From contig NZ_NWTI01000004.1 in assembly GCF_002531575.1 (NCBI RefSeq), forward strand, positions 124,001-188,000: 64,000 bases of DNA, given 5' to 3'. Positions 33,046-42,238 of this stretch are shown here, one piece after another. This DNA is from Bradyrhizobium sp. Y36. Its GTDB lineage: Bacteria > Pseudomonadota > Alphaproteobacteria > Rhizobiales > Xanthobacteraceae. The notes beneath the pieces were generated by a model. That model saw only the letters and a list, made by a program, of their open reading frames with translations, had not been told where the DNA came from and ran no database searches. A program made the translations under genes and the position numbers. Every line of letters begins with the position of its first letter. The stretch's first letter is position 1.

Positions 33046-34125
33046 CTACAGCGCCCCTAGCACCGCCTTGGTAATATCCGCCGTTCCATTGCTGCCGCCA
33101 AATTCCATCGGCTTGATGCCGCCCGCATAGACCTTATCCACTGCACGCTCGATCGTCTCGCCGGCTTCCGCCGCGCTCTCGACGCCATGCTTGTCCGCGA
33201 GCCAGTCCAGCATCATCGCCGCCGACAGGATCATGCCGGTGGGATTGGCCTTGCCCTGCCCCATGATGTCAGGCGCCGTGCCGTGACACGGCTGGAACAC
33301 CGCATATTTGTCGCCGATGTCGGCCGATGGTGCCATGCCGAGGCCGCCGATCAGGCTCGCGGTGATGTCGGAGACGATGTCGCCGAACATGTTCTCCATC
33401 ACCATCACGTCGAAATCCCAGGGGCGCTTCACCAGCATCGCCGAGCAGGCATCGACATAGAGCCGGTCGGTCTTCACATCAGGATGCTTCTTCTCGATCT
33501 CATCGAAAATGCTGCGGAAGAACGCAAAGGCCTTGAACACGTTCGCCTTGTCGACGCAGGTCAATGCGCCCGGCTTACCGCGCGCCTTGCGCCGCTCGGC
33601 GAGGCGAAACGAGAACTCGAACAGGCGTTCGGACGTCTTGCGCGTGATCACCATGGTCTCGCGCGCGTCCTCATGGGTGACGATACCCTTGCCCATCGAG
33701 GCGAACAGGCCCTCGGTGGACTCGCGGATCACGACGAGATCGATGCCGCGCTGGTCAGCGCCGACGATCGGGCTCGGCACGCCCGGAATGAGCCGCGCGG
33801 GCCGCACGCCTGCATAGAGGTCGAAGATGAAGCGCAGCTCGATCTGCGGCGCGATCTCGGTATTGTCAGGGTAGCGCACCGATGGCAGGCCGCAGGCGCC
33901 AAGCAGGATCGCGTCGGCCTCCTCGCAGAGCTTGATGGTGCTGTCAGGCATCGACTTGCCGGTGGCGAGATAATTGGTGGCGCCGGCCGGTGCCTCGGTG
34001 AAACGGAAGCTCAGGCCGGATTTGTCGCCGACCTTGCGCAGCACCTCAAGCGCCGGCGCCATGACCTCAGGACCGATGCCGTCGCCGGCGAGCACGGCAA
34101 TGTGGAAGGCGTTGTTTGCAGACAT
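33046..34125 (-). CDS. Isopropylmalate/tartrate dehydrogenase-family decarboxylating dehydrogenase
   Basis: 359 residues of the beta-decarboxylating dehydrogenase family. N-terminal LAGDGIGPEV, substrate arginine region IELRFIFDLYAGVRPARL, and the metal-ligand stretch YVDACSAMLVKRPWDFDVMV. The IELR-x-x-x-DLYAGVRP pattern fits tartrate/malate-type members rather than LeuB, where the motif differs. It oxidises a 2-hydroxyacid with NAD(P)+ and Mg/Mn and releases CO2; exact substrate not decided. GAGG precedes the ATG. A palindromic genomic repeat separates it from the alcohol dehydrogenase upstream. Confidence 0.85.
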   Translation of the reverse strand: MSANNAFHIAVLAGDGIGPEVMAPALEVLRKVGDKSGLSFRFTEAPAGATNYLATGKSMPDSTIKLCEEADAILLGACGLPSVRYPDNTEIAPQIELRFIFDLYAGVRPARLIPGVPSPIVGADQRGIDLVVIRESTEGLFASMGKGIVTHEDARETMVITRKTSERLFEFSFRLAERRKARGKPGALTCVDKANVFKAFAFFRSIFDEIEKKHPDVKTDRLYVDACSAMLVKRPWDFDVMVMENMFGDIVSDITASLIGGLGMAPSADIGDKYAVFQPCHGTAPDIMGQGKANPTGMILSAAMMLDWLADKHGVESAAEAGETIERAVDKVYAGGIKPMEFGGSNGTADITKAVLGAL

Positions 34126-34157
34126 ATAGAGCCTCAGGGAAGGGAGCTAACCGAGTC

Positions 34158-34243
34158 GTCACTGCGAGGAGCGAAGCAACGAAGCAATCCAGACTGTGCC
34201 CGCGGAGGGATTTCTGGATTGCCTCGCTTCGCTCGCAATGACG
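34158..34243. repeat. Palindromic intergenic repeat, copy 1
   Basis: About 86 bp with inverted ends: gtcactgcgaggagcgaagc and its near-complement ending gcgctcgcaatgacg-like, enclosing aatccaga and tctggatt. The same element is at 43703-43788. It fills the gap between the decarboxylating dehydrogenase and the alcohol dehydrogenase genes. Confidence 0.8.
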
Positions 34244-34257
34244 GAGGAGAGAGTTCG

Positions 34258-35325
34258 TTACGGCGTCAGCACCGTGCGTCCGACGACAGCACCCTGCTGC
34301 AATTGCACCAGCGCCTCGTTGGCCTTGGCGAGCGGAGCCGTCGTCACCGGGATCGGCGGCACTTTCTTGGAGCGGACGAGGTCGAGCAGTTCCTGCGTTT
34401 CGCGCAAGTTTCCGACATAGCTGCCCTGGATCGTCACCGCCTTGATTGGAATCAGCGGCAACGCCCAGGTCGCGCCGCCGCCGAACAAGCCGACGATGAT
34501 GAGCTTGCCGCCCTTGGTCAGGCAATCGAAACCGAGCTGGGTCGTGGCGGCATTGCCGACGAGATCGATCACGGCGCGGATCGGTCCGCCCGCTTTCTTC
34601 GCCAGTTGCTCCAGCGCGTCCGGCGCCTTGGGATCGACGGTCGCGAGCGCACCGGCTTTTTCCGCCGCCTCGCGCTTTTTCGCGTCGATATCAACCACGA
34701 TCGCGCCCTTGCCGCCCATGGCCTTCAAGAGCGACAGCGCCATCAGGCCGAGACCGCCGGCTCCGAACATCACGATCGGCGTGTCGAAATGCTGCTCGAC
34801 CTTCTTCAGCGCGCTGTAAGTGGTGACGCCCGAGCAGGCATAGGGCGCGGTGGTCGCAGGATCGAGGCCTTTCAGATTAAGCAGATAACGCGGATGCGGC
34901 ACCAGCATGTGGTCGGAATAGCCGCCGTCGCAATAGACGCCGAGCGAGCGCGGGGTCAGGCACATGTTCTCGTCGCCGGCAAGGCACGTGGCGCACTTGC
35001 CGCAGCCGATCCAGGGATAGACCAGGCCGACATCGCCAAGCTTGAGATCGCCCTGGTCGGTCGGCTTCACGTCGGGACCGAATGCCAGGACCTCGCCGAC
35101 CGTCTCATGGCCCATCGTCAGCGGCAGGTTGATGCCGCGATCCTTCAGCGACAGCGGCTTGCGGCCGTGGCCGAGATCGTAGCCGCCTTCCCAGATGTGA
35201 AGATCACTGTGGCAAACGCCGGCGGCCTTCACCTTGATCAGCACCTGCGTGCCCGTCGGCTGCGGCGTCGCCTCGTCGAACTCCTGCAGCGGCGCCTTGA
35301 AATCGGCTACCTTGAAACTCTTCAT
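34258..35325 (-). CDS. Zinc-dependent alcohol dehydrogenase
   Basis: 355 residues, medium-chain dehydrogenase/reductase. Catalytic zinc ligands are Cys in AGVCHSD and His-Glu in MGHETVGEV. Structural zinc cysteines are in CGKCATCLAGDENMC. NAD motif is MFGAGGLGLMAL near residue 180. GGAGGAC precedes ATG 35325; the longer frame is not supported. Probable substrate is a primary or secondary alcohol; identity unknown. Neighbours (oligopeptide-type ABC transporter upstream on the same strand, decarboxylating dehydrogenase downstream) hint at a catabolic set but do not define it. Confidence 0.9.
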   Translation of the reverse strand: MKSFKVADFKAPLQEFDEATPQPTGTQVLIKVKAAGVCHSDLHIWEGGYDLGHGRKPLSLKDRGINLPLTMGHETVGEVLAFGPDVKPTDQGDLKLGDVGLVYPWIGCGKCATCLAGDENMCLTPRSLGVYCDGGYSDHMLVPHPRYLLNLKGLDPATTAPYACSGVTTYSALKKVEQHFDTPIVMFGAGGLGLMALSLLKAMGGKGAIVVDIDAKKREAAEKAGALATVDPKAPDALEQLAKKAGGPIRAVIDLVGNAATTQLGFDCLTKGGKLIIVGLFGGGATWALPLIPIKAVTIQGSYVGNLRETQELLDLVRSKKVPPIPVTTAPLAKANEALVQLQQGAVVGRTVLTP

Positions 35326-35400
35326 CGGCGTCCTCCCGCATGCTTCTTGTCGCCACGCCACCATGCCACGGCCGGCAAGGCGAGACAAACCGGTCTTAGT

Positions 35401-36372
35401 TCAGGCCAACGGATGATGGCAAGCCGCGAACTGGCCGGGTACGACCTCGCGCAACTCCGGTATCTCCGCGCTGCATCGCTGATCGGCCCGCGGGCAGCGG
35501 GTGCGGAAGCGGCAGCCGGACGGCGGCGCAATCGGCGATGGCGGCTCGCCAACGGCCACACCCTCGACGGGACGGACGTCCGGATCAGGGACCGGGATCG
35601 CTTGCAACAGCAGGTCCGTATAGGGATGCACGGGCTTGGCGAACAATTGCTCGGACGGACCGACCTCGCAGAGCCGGCCGAGATACATCACCGCGACGCG
35701 GTCGCTGACCGCTTTCACCACCGCGAGGTCATGCGCGATGAAGAGCAGCGTCAGTCCGAAGCGCGTCTTCATCTCCTCCAGCAGGTTGAGGATCTGCGCG
35801 CGGATGGAGACGTCGAGCGCCGAGACCGGCTCGTCGCAGACGATGAACTCAGGATTGAGCACCAGCGATCGCGCGATGCAGATCCGCTGGCACTGCCCGC
35901 CGGAGAATTCGTGCGGCAGGCGGTTCGCCACGAGCTCGGGGTCGAGCCCGACCGCCGAGAGCACCTCGTGAACCCTGCGCTTGCGCTCGGCGGCGTCCTT
36001 GAGGCCGGCGATGATCAGCGGCTCGGCCACGATGTCGCCGATCCTCCGCCGCGGATTGAGCGAGGCGATCGGGTCCTGGAAGATGAGCTGCACGCGGCGG
36101 CGCATCTTGCGTAGCGCCTCGCCCTCCATCGCAGTCAGATCCTCGCCGTCGAACAGCACGCGGCCCGACTTGGCGCGTCGCAATTGCAGCACCGCGCGCC
36201 CCAGCGTCGACTTGCCGCAGCCGGATTCGCCGACCAGCCCCAGCGTCTCGCCGCGCGCGACCTGAAGGCTGACGCCGGAGACGGCGTGAACCGTCTTGTT
36301 ACCGAGCCCGTATTCGACGACGAGATTGTCGACGTCCAGAAGCGGCTCTGCGCGCGCGGCAAGCTGCATCAT
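35401..36372 (-). CDS. Oligopeptide/dipeptide-type ABC transporter ATP-binding protein (second, DppF/OppF type)
   Basis: 323 residues. Walker A GESGCGKST near residue 49, signature FSGGQCQR, Walker B ADLAV region with IVCDEPVSALDVS. The C-terminal extension has the cysteine-rich CRFRTRCPRAD motif typical of Opp/Dpp ATPases. It starts at an ATGA overlap with the preceding ATPase; a further ATG one codon on is also possible. Completes a five-gene importer. Confidence 0.93.
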   Translation of the reverse strand: MMQLAARAEPLLDVDNLVVEYGLGNKTVHAVSGVSLQVARGETLGLVGESGCGKSTLGRAVLQLRRAKSGRVLFDGEDLTAMEGEALRKMRRRVQLIFQDPIASLNPRRRIGDIVAEPLIIAGLKDAAERKRRVHEVLSAVGLDPELVANRLPHEFSGGQCQRICIARSLVLNPEFIVCDEPVSALDVSIRAQILNLLEEMKTRFGLTLLFIAHDLAVVKAVSDRVAVMYLGRLCEVGPSEQLFAKPVHPYTDLLLQAIPVPDPDVRPVEGVAVGEPPSPIAPPSGCRFRTRCPRADQRCSAEIPELREVVPGQFAACHHPLA

Positions 36373-37361
36373 GCGCCAACTCCCGCCGCCATCCGGATCG
36401 GGTGGAAACAGGCATAGAGATGTCCCGCCGTCTCCGCGCTCGCCAGCGCGGGCTTGGCCTCGTGACAACGGCCCGCGGCATAGCGACAGCGCGGCGCGAA
36501 GGAGCAGCCGCGCAGCGGCCGTGTCGGATCGGGTGGACGGCCGGAGATCGCGGGCAGCGGCGTATGCGGCGCGGTCTCGAGCTTCGGAATCGCCGCCAGC
36601 AGCGCTTCGGTGTAGGGCATATGCATGCGCTTGAACAAGGCTTGCGTCGGCGCGCGCTCGACCACCCTGCCCGCATACATCACCGCGACCTCGTCGGCCC
36701 GGCCGGCGACGACGCCGAGATCATGGGTGATGATGATCATCGCCATATGGCGGCGGCGCTGCTCGCGCGCGAGCAGATCGAGGATCTGTGCCTGGATGGT
36801 GACGTCGAGCGCGGTCGTCGGCTCGTCCGCGATCAGGAGCTTCGGTTCGCAGGACAGCGCGATCGCAATCGCGATACGCTGGCGCATGCCGCCGGAGCAT
36901 TGATGCGGATATTGCGCGAGCCGCTGCTCCGGCGCGGGAATGCCGACCGCCGCCAGCAGCTCGACGCTTCGCTTCCGCGCGGCCGGAGCATCGAGCTCGA
37001 GATGCTCCTGGATCGTCTCCATCAATTGGGTGCCGATGGTGAGCACCGGATTGAGCGAGGTCATGGGGTCCTGGAACACGACCGCGAGGTCGCGCCCGCG
37101 CAGGCGCCGCAGGCTTTCCGGCGCGAGCCGCGCCAGGTCCTGGCCGTCGAACATCACGCGTCCCGTGAGCTTCGCCTTCTTCGGCAGCAGCTGCAGCACC
37201 GCCCGCGACAGCATGGTCTTGCCGCAGCCGGATTCGCCGACGATGCCGAGCGTGCGGCCCGCCTCCAGCGACAGATCGACGTGATCCACCGCGCGCAGGT
37301 TTCCGCGCGGCGTCGGCAGCTCGACCGCGACGTCAGCGATGGTCAGGAGCGGAGTGCTCAC
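36369..37361 (-). CDS. Oligopeptide/dipeptide-type ABC transporter ATP-binding protein (first, DppD/OppD type)
   Basis: 330 residues with a GTG start overlapping the upstream permease stop (GTGA). Walker [10 protein letters not shown], signature CSGGMRQR (Cys in place of the usual Leu), Walker [14 protein letters not shown], and C-terminal [14 protein letters not shown]. Two ATPases and two permeases make a heteromeric importer. Overlapping frames show tight translational coupling. Confidence 0.93.
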   Translation of the reverse strand: MSTPLLTIADVAVELPTPRGNLRAVDHVDLSLEAGRTLGIVGESGCGKTMLSRAVLQLLPKKAKLTGRVMFDGQDLARLAPESLRRLRGRDLAVVFQDPMTSLNPVLTIGTQLMETIQEHLELDAPAARKRSVELLAAVGIPAPEQRLAQYPHQCSGGMRQRIAIAIALSCEPKLLIADEPTTALDVTIQAQILDLLAREQRRRHMAMIIITHDLGVVAGRADEVAVMYAGRVVERAPTQALFKRMHMPYTEALLAAIPKLETAPHTPLPAISGRPPDPTRPLRGCSFAPRCRYAAGRCHEAKPALASAETAGHLYACFHPIRMAAGVGA

Positions 37362-38230
37362 AGCGCCCCCTGACGCGGGTCGGTCAGCGCCCGCATGGTG
37401 TCGCCGACGAGGTTGAACGCCAGCACGGTCAGGAAGAGCCCGGCCGCCGGCAGGAAGGCGAGCCGCGGCGCGACGTCGAGACTGTCGCGCCCCTCGCCGA
37501 TCATGCTGCCCCAGCTCGCCATCGGCGGCGGCACGCCGAGGCCGAGGAAGGACAGCGCCCCCTCGACCACGATGGTGACGGCGACGCCGAGCAGAAAGAA
37601 GGCCAGCAACGGCAGGATCACGTTCGGCAACAGCTCGCGCACGAGGATGCGCGCATGGCTGGCCCCCAGTGCCTCCGCCGCGATCACGAATTCCCGCCGC
37701 GCCAGCGTCAGCGTCGCCGCACGGGCCACCCGCATGAAGGCGGGAATGCCGAGCACGCCGAGGATTACGGTGAGATTGGGCACGGACTGGCCGAGATAGG
37801 CCGTCACCGCGAGTGCGAAAATCAGCGGCGGAAAAGCGAGCAGCACGTCCATGCTGCCGACCACCAGCGTCTCGAACCGGCCGCGAAAATAGCCGGCCAG
37901 CAGGCCGAGCGCGCCGCCGATGGTCAGGCCGATCATCGGTGCGATCAGCCCGACCGTCAGCGATGCCCGCGCACCGAAGATCAAGCGGGCAAGCTCGTCG
38001 CGGCCGAGCCCGTCAGTGCCGAGCCAGTGCTCCCCGGAGAACGCCGCGCGGCGCTCGAGCATGTCCATGTCGACAGGGTTCTGCAACGGCAGCACCGGCG
38101 CGAGGATCGCGAGCGTCAGGATGGTCACGAGCCAGGCGCTCGCGATCCAGAACAGCAGGCCGAGCCTTCGCTTGCGCCTGCCGGGGGCGGCCGTCGCCTC
38201 GTCCTGCATCGAGAGCTCAAGCGTGGCCAT
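37358..38230 (-). CDS. Oligopeptide-type ABC transporter permease (DppC type)
   Basis: 290 residues, five to six membrane segments. Characteristic HWLGTDGLGRDELARLIFGA near residue 47 and the EAA-loop segment EALGASHARILVRELLPNV near residue 185. Overlaps the upstream permease by 14 bp and the downstream ATPase by four. Forms the channel with the DppB-type subunit. Confidence 0.93.
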   Translation of the reverse strand: MATLELSMQDEATAAPGRRKRRLGLLFWIASAWLVTILTLAILAPVLPLQNPVDMDMLERRAAFSGEHWLGTDGLGRDELARLIFGARASLTVGLIAPMIGLTIGGALGLLAGYFRGRFETLVVGSMDVLLAFPPLIFALAVTAYLGQSVPNLTVILGVLGIPAFMRVARAATLTLARREFVIAAEALGASHARILVRELLPNVILPLLAFFLLGVAVTIVVEGALSFLGLGVPPPMASWGSMIGEGRDSLDVAPRLAFLPAAGLFLTVLAFNLVGDTMRALTDPRQGAL

Positions 38231-39167
38231 GACGGATCCTGGGGTCGAGCACCGCGTAGAGCATGTCGACGACGAAGTTCACGATGACGAAGCCGCAGGC
38301 GACCAGCAGCACCACGCCCTGAAGGATGACGAGGTCGCGGGTGTAGATCGCCCCGACCAGGAGCCGGCCGATGCCCGGAAGCGCGAAGATCGATTCCACG
38401 ATCAGCGTGCCGCCGAGCAGACGGCCGATATTGATGCCGGTCACCGTCACCAGCGTCAGCGACGACGGCTTCAGCGCATGGACGAACAGGATACGCGCGG
38501 GCTTGAGACCCTTTGCTTTCGCCAGCGCGATATAGTCCTCCTGCAGGGTCGCGATCATGTCGGAACGCAGCACCCGCATGATTCCGGGCCATTCCGCCAG
38601 CGCCAGCGTCAGTGCCGGCAGCACGAAGAAGCGCAGATTGTTGAGCGGCTCCTCGGTGAACGGCACATAGCCGGTCGCCGGAAGCCAATGCAGCTCGACC
38701 GCGAACAGATAGATCAGCAGGATCGCCACCAGAAAGGACGGCATCGACAGGATCGCGAACGCGCTGCCGGTCATGAAGCGGTCGAACGCGCCGCCGGCAC
38801 GCGCCGCGCAGGCGATCGCGACGGGAACGCCGATCAAGAGCCCGATGAACTCGGCCATCAGCATCAATTGGAGCGAGACCGGAATGCGCTCGGCGACCGC
38901 TTGCAGCACGGTCTGTCCGGTCCGGAACGAGCGGCCGAGATCGCCCTGCAGAACGTGGCCGAGCCAACTCAGATAGCGCCACCACAGCGGCTGATCGAGA
39001 CCCATGTCGCGGCGCAGGGCCGCGACATTCTCAGGCGTTGCCTGATCGCCGAGGATGACGAGAGCGAGATCGCCCGGCAGCAGCGAGGCGATCAGGAACG
39101 TCAGCAGCGATACGGCGAGCAGCACCGGCAGCATGGCAAGCAGCCGCCGAACGACGAAGTTCAGCAT
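38217..39167 (-). CDS. Oligopeptide-type ABC transporter permease (DppB type)
   Basis: 316 residues. N-terminal membrane segment then the family motif GLDQPLWWRYLSWLG near residue 53 and the EAA-loop segment ALAKAKGLKPARILFVHAL near residue 205. About six membrane spans. Seven bases separate it from the binding-protein gene, and it overlaps the next permease. Core channel subunit of the importer. Confidence 0.93.
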   Translation of the reverse strand: MLNFVVRRLLAMLPVLLAVSLLTFLIASLLPGDLALVILGDQATPENVAALRRDMGLDQPLWWRYLSWLGHVLQGDLGRSFRTGQTVLQAVAERIPVSLQLMLMAEFIGLLIGVPVAIACAARAGGAFDRFMTGSAFAILSMPSFLVAILLIYLFAVELHWLPATGYVPFTEEPLNNLRFFVLPALTLALAEWPGIMRVLRSDMIATLQEDYIALAKAKGLKPARILFVHALKPSSLTLVTVTGINIGRLLGGTLIVESIFALPGIGRLLVGAIYTRDLVILQGVVLLVACGFVIVNFVVDMLYAVLDPRIRHGHA

Positions 39168-39174
39168 CGCGCCA

Positions 39175-40719
39175 TCATTCCAGCCAGGTCATCGAGACAT
39201 CGATCACGCTGTTGTAGATCTTCGGGAAGCCCTTCAGCTTGGCGCTCGACAGCGCGTAATAGGTGTTCTGGAAGGTCCAGAACCAGATCGCCTCCTTGTT
39301 GATCAGGCGGCTGATGGCGCAGTAATCCTCGGTGCGCTGGCCGAGATCGGCCGTGACGCGCGCGTGGTCGAGCAACTTGTCGAGTTCGGGACTTGCAAAA
39401 CCGGCGAGCGCAAGCGGACTGCCGCTGCGGAAATTCGCATACATCTGGGGATCGGGATCGGCGAGATCGACGATGCGCCACGGCGTCATCTGGAACTGGC
39501 GGGTGAAGGCGCGCGAGGGAATGGTGGCCTGATCGACCTGCTCGATCTCCATGTTGGCGCCGGCGCGCTTCCAGAACTGCTGCAGCACCTGGCCGATCAT
39601 GCGGCCTCGCGGTGTCGCCGTCACCAGCATCTTGAACTCGACCGGCTTGCCGTAGTCCTTGATCAGGGCCTTGGCCTTCTCGACGTCGAACGGCAGCGCG
39701 CCGTCGTCCTTGCACTTGACCCAGGAGCCCTCGCCATAGGGATTGCTGGCGGGCCGGCTCAGGCCGTTGCTGATCGCCTGCGACATCTTCGGACGGTCGA
39801 TCGCCATCACCAGCGCCTGTCGCACGCGGACGTCGTCGAACGGCGCGACCTTGGTGTTGAAGGCATAGACCTGCGCGCCCGAGCCCTTGTAGGTGTGCAC
39901 GGTGAGCTTGGAGTCCTTTTGTGCCTTCAGGATATTGTCGGCGTCGGCCTCGTCGTCCCAGATGATGTCGGCCTCGCCCGATTGTAGCGAGGCGAAGCGC
40001 GACTGCGCGTCAGGCAGCGGCTTCAGGACGATGCGGTCGAGATAAGGCTTGCCCTTGTCCCAGTAGTTGGGATTCTTCTCCAGCACCATGCGGTCGCCGG
40101 CGGTCCAGGATTTCAGGATGTAGGGACCGGTGCCGACGGGATTGCGGTTGTAGTCGTCGCCCTTGGTCTTCCAGGCCGTCGGCGAATGAATGACGTTGTT
40201 GGAGCTCTGGATGGTAATCGTCGCCGGCAGGTTCACCGAGGGATCGGTGAGCTTGTAGACGATCGTGGTGTCGTCGGGCGCCTGCACCTCCTTGACGTTG
40301 GTGATGTAGAAGGCGCAGCGGCATTTGTTGGCGGGGTCCTTCTGCCGGTCGAAATTCTCCTTGAAGGCCTGCGCATTGAACGGCGTGCCGTCGTGGAATT
40401 TGACGCCCTCGCGCAGCTTGAAGGTCCAGGTCATGTAGTCGTCGGAATGCGTCCAGGACACCGCGAGTTTTGGCGCGGCCTCTCCCTTTTCATTCAGCGT
40501 GGTGAGCGTGTCGAAGATGGCTGCGGCAGCAGTGAAGGTCGAGGTGTCATAGACGCCGACCTTGAGCGGATCGAAGCCTGCGATCTCGAGCTCCTGGCCG
40601 ACGGTGATGCTGCCGCCGGATTTCTGCGCCTGCGCGGGTTCAGCCAGCGGAAGGAGGGCAAATGCCGCGACAAGGAAAATCGGCGCGTGCATGCGCGCCG
40701 CAGCAGCAGACTTCGTCAT
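39175..40719 (-). CDS. Oligopeptide-type ABC transporter substrate-binding protein
   Basis: 514 residues of the DppA/OppA family (SBP_bac_5). ATG 40719 has GGGAGGAACC upstream and gives a signal peptide (MTKSAAAARMHAPIFLVAAF, cut after AQAQ). A much longer frame reads through the upstream CoA-transferase and is rejected. The binding core has the typical YMTWTFKLREGVKFHDGTPF near residue 90. Substrate may be a peptide, but many such systems in this genus carry other solutes. Confidence 0.92.
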   Translation of the reverse strand: MTKSAAAARMHAPIFLVAAFALLPLAEPAQAQKSGGSITVGQELEIAGFDPLKVGVYDTSTFTAAAAIFDTLTTLNEKGEAAPKLAVSWTHSDDYMTWTFKLREGVKFHDGTPFNAQAFKENFDRQKDPANKCRCAFYITNVKEVQAPDDTTIVYKLTDPSVNLPATITIQSSNNVIHSPTAWKTKGDDYNRNPVGTGPYILKSWTAGDRMVLEKNPNYWDKGKPYLDRIVLKPLPDAQSRFASLQSGEADIIWDDEADADNILKAQKDSKLTVHTYKGSGAQVYAFNTKVAPFDDVRVRQALVMAIDRPKMSQAISNGLSRPASNPYGEGSWVKCKDDGALPFDVEKAKALIKDYGKPVEFKMLVTATPRGRMIGQVLQQFWKRAGANMEIEQVDQATIPSRAFTRQFQMTPWRIVDLADPDPQMYANFRSGSPLALAGFASPELDKLLDHARVTADLGQRTEDYCAISRLINKEAIWFWTFQNTYYALSSAKLKGFPKIYNSVIDVSMTWLE

Positions 40720-40850
40720 GGTTCCTCCCGGGATCCCTCGTCCGATGTTTCGGATCTCTGAATGACTGGAGGCGAGATTGGCGACAAATGCGCGCGACGG
40801 CAAGGGGCACGCGCGACGGATCAAACGCCGCATGTGCGGCGTAATGTTGC

Positions 40851-42047
40851 TCAGCGTGTCGCGGCTGTTTTGCCTGTCGGAATTGACGCATGATCGGCAA
40901 GGCCGATCTCCTCGCGCAACGCATCGGTATGCTCGCCGAGCACGGCCATTGCGCTGGCGGGCGCGGTGTCGGCCCCGGACATGCGGAACGGCAGGTTGAG
41001 AACCTGGAACGAGCCGCCGCCATCCTGCACGGACGACAGCGCCTTGCGGTGCGCGAGCTGCGGATCGGCAAGCGCTTCGGCGACGGTGCGATAGGCCGAG
41101 GCGGGCACGCCGGCCGCGCCGAGCGCAGTGAGACAGGCATCGGTCGTGAGCAGCCGCGACCAGGCCTCGACGCCGTCCATCACCTCGGCCCAATTGTCGC
41201 GGCGTGCCGCATAGGTCGCAAAGCGCGGATCGGTGATCCAGTCGAGGTGGCCGATCACGCCCATCAATGCCTGGAAGGTCTTCTCGCTGGCGACCGTGAT
41301 CATGACGTAGCCATTGGCCGTCTCGGTCGGGCCGAACATCGGGCGCGGCGGCGGCTTCACCGCGAATTGCGCACTCTGCAATTCGGTCAGCGTCAATGAC
41401 AGCATCGTTTCCAGCATGGAGACGTCGATGTGCTGGCCGAGCCCGGTCACGGTACGCTGATAGAGCGCGGACGCGATCGCACCGAAGCCGTAGGTGCCGG
41501 TGACGACGTCGGCGTGGTAGATGCCGCAATAGTCAGGGCGGTTGCGGCCGGGTTGATAGGCCAGATGCGCCATGTCGTAGCCGGAAGCGGCGTGGATCAC
41601 CGGCGCGTAGGCCGGCAGCTCGGCCGAAGGGCCGCTCTGGCCGTAGCCGGAGATCGAGCAATAGATCAGCCTCAGATTGACGGCGCGCAGCCTGTCATAG
41701 TCGAGCCGCAGGCGGTGCATCACGCCGGGGCGGAAGTTCTCGACCAGGATGTCGGCGGTGGCGGCCAGCCGGCGGACCGCCTCCCTGCCGTCCTCGGATT
41801 TGAGGTCGAGCACGAGGCTCTTCTTGCCGACATTGAGCTGGCCGAACGCGGTGCTGCAGCCGTTACGCAGCGGTGGCCGGGTCCGCATCGTCTCCCCGCC
41901 GTCGGTCTCGATCTTGATGACCTCGGCGCCCATGTCGGCTAGCATCCGCGCGCAGTGAGGGCCGGCAATGGTGGTCGAAAAATCCAGGACCCGCAGGCCT
42001 GCGAAGGCCTTTGTCGTCGTCCCCTCATGCTTATCTGCTAGCTGCAT
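40851..42047 (-). CDS. Family III CoA-transferase (CaiB/BaiF)
   Basis: 398 residues. Characteristic opening VLDFSTTIAGPHCARMLADM then AEVIKIE. The region ENFRPGVMHRLRLDYDRL and the later GQHIDVSML fit the family; the catalytic Asp should lie in the segment around YHADVVTG near residue 168. It transfers CoA between carboxylic acids without a ping-pong on glutamate. Lies upstream of the importer, 131 bp from it, so a CoA-activated acid route for the imported solute is possible. Confidence 0.9.
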   Translation of the reverse strand: MQLADKHEGTTTKAFAGLRVLDFSTTIAGPHCARMLADMGAEVIKIETDGGETMRTRPPLRNGCSTAFGQLNVGKKSLVLDLKSEDGREAVRRLAATADILVENFRPGVMHRLRLDYDRLRAVNLRLIYCSISGYGQSGPSAELPAYAPVIHAASGYDMAHLAYQPGRNRPDYCGIYHADVVTGTYGFGAIASALYQRTVTGLGQHIDVSMLETMLSLTLTELQSAQFAVKPPPRPMFGPTETANGYVMITVASEKTFQALMGVIGHLDWITDPRFATYAARRDNWAEVMDGVEAWSRLLTTDACLTALGAAGVPASAYRTVAEALADPQLAHRKALSSVQDGGGSFQVLNLPFRMSGADTAPASAMAVLGEHTDALREEIGLADHASIPTGKTAATR

Positions 42048-42238
42048 GCGTGCCGCGCCCTCGGGTCTTTGGAACTATGGAAGTTCTCTCTTGTTGATGC
42101 GGCGACCCTAGAGGGCGGCGGCTGAGTAGGAAAGTGTTTACCGAACAGACGCGCCGCGTGGGCGGGCATTGAGAATACCAGGGCAACTGGACCCGTTCTT
42201 GCATAGCAGCAAACGGGATCGGAAGAGGGCAGCTGTTC

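Noticed and set aside
33187..36114. 975-codon plus-strand open frame
   Set aside because: Runs antisense across three genes with clear families and motifs (decarboxylating dehydrogenase, alcohol dehydrogenase, OppF-type ATPase); its translation is Arg/Ala/His-rich with no motif. A GC-skew shadow frame.
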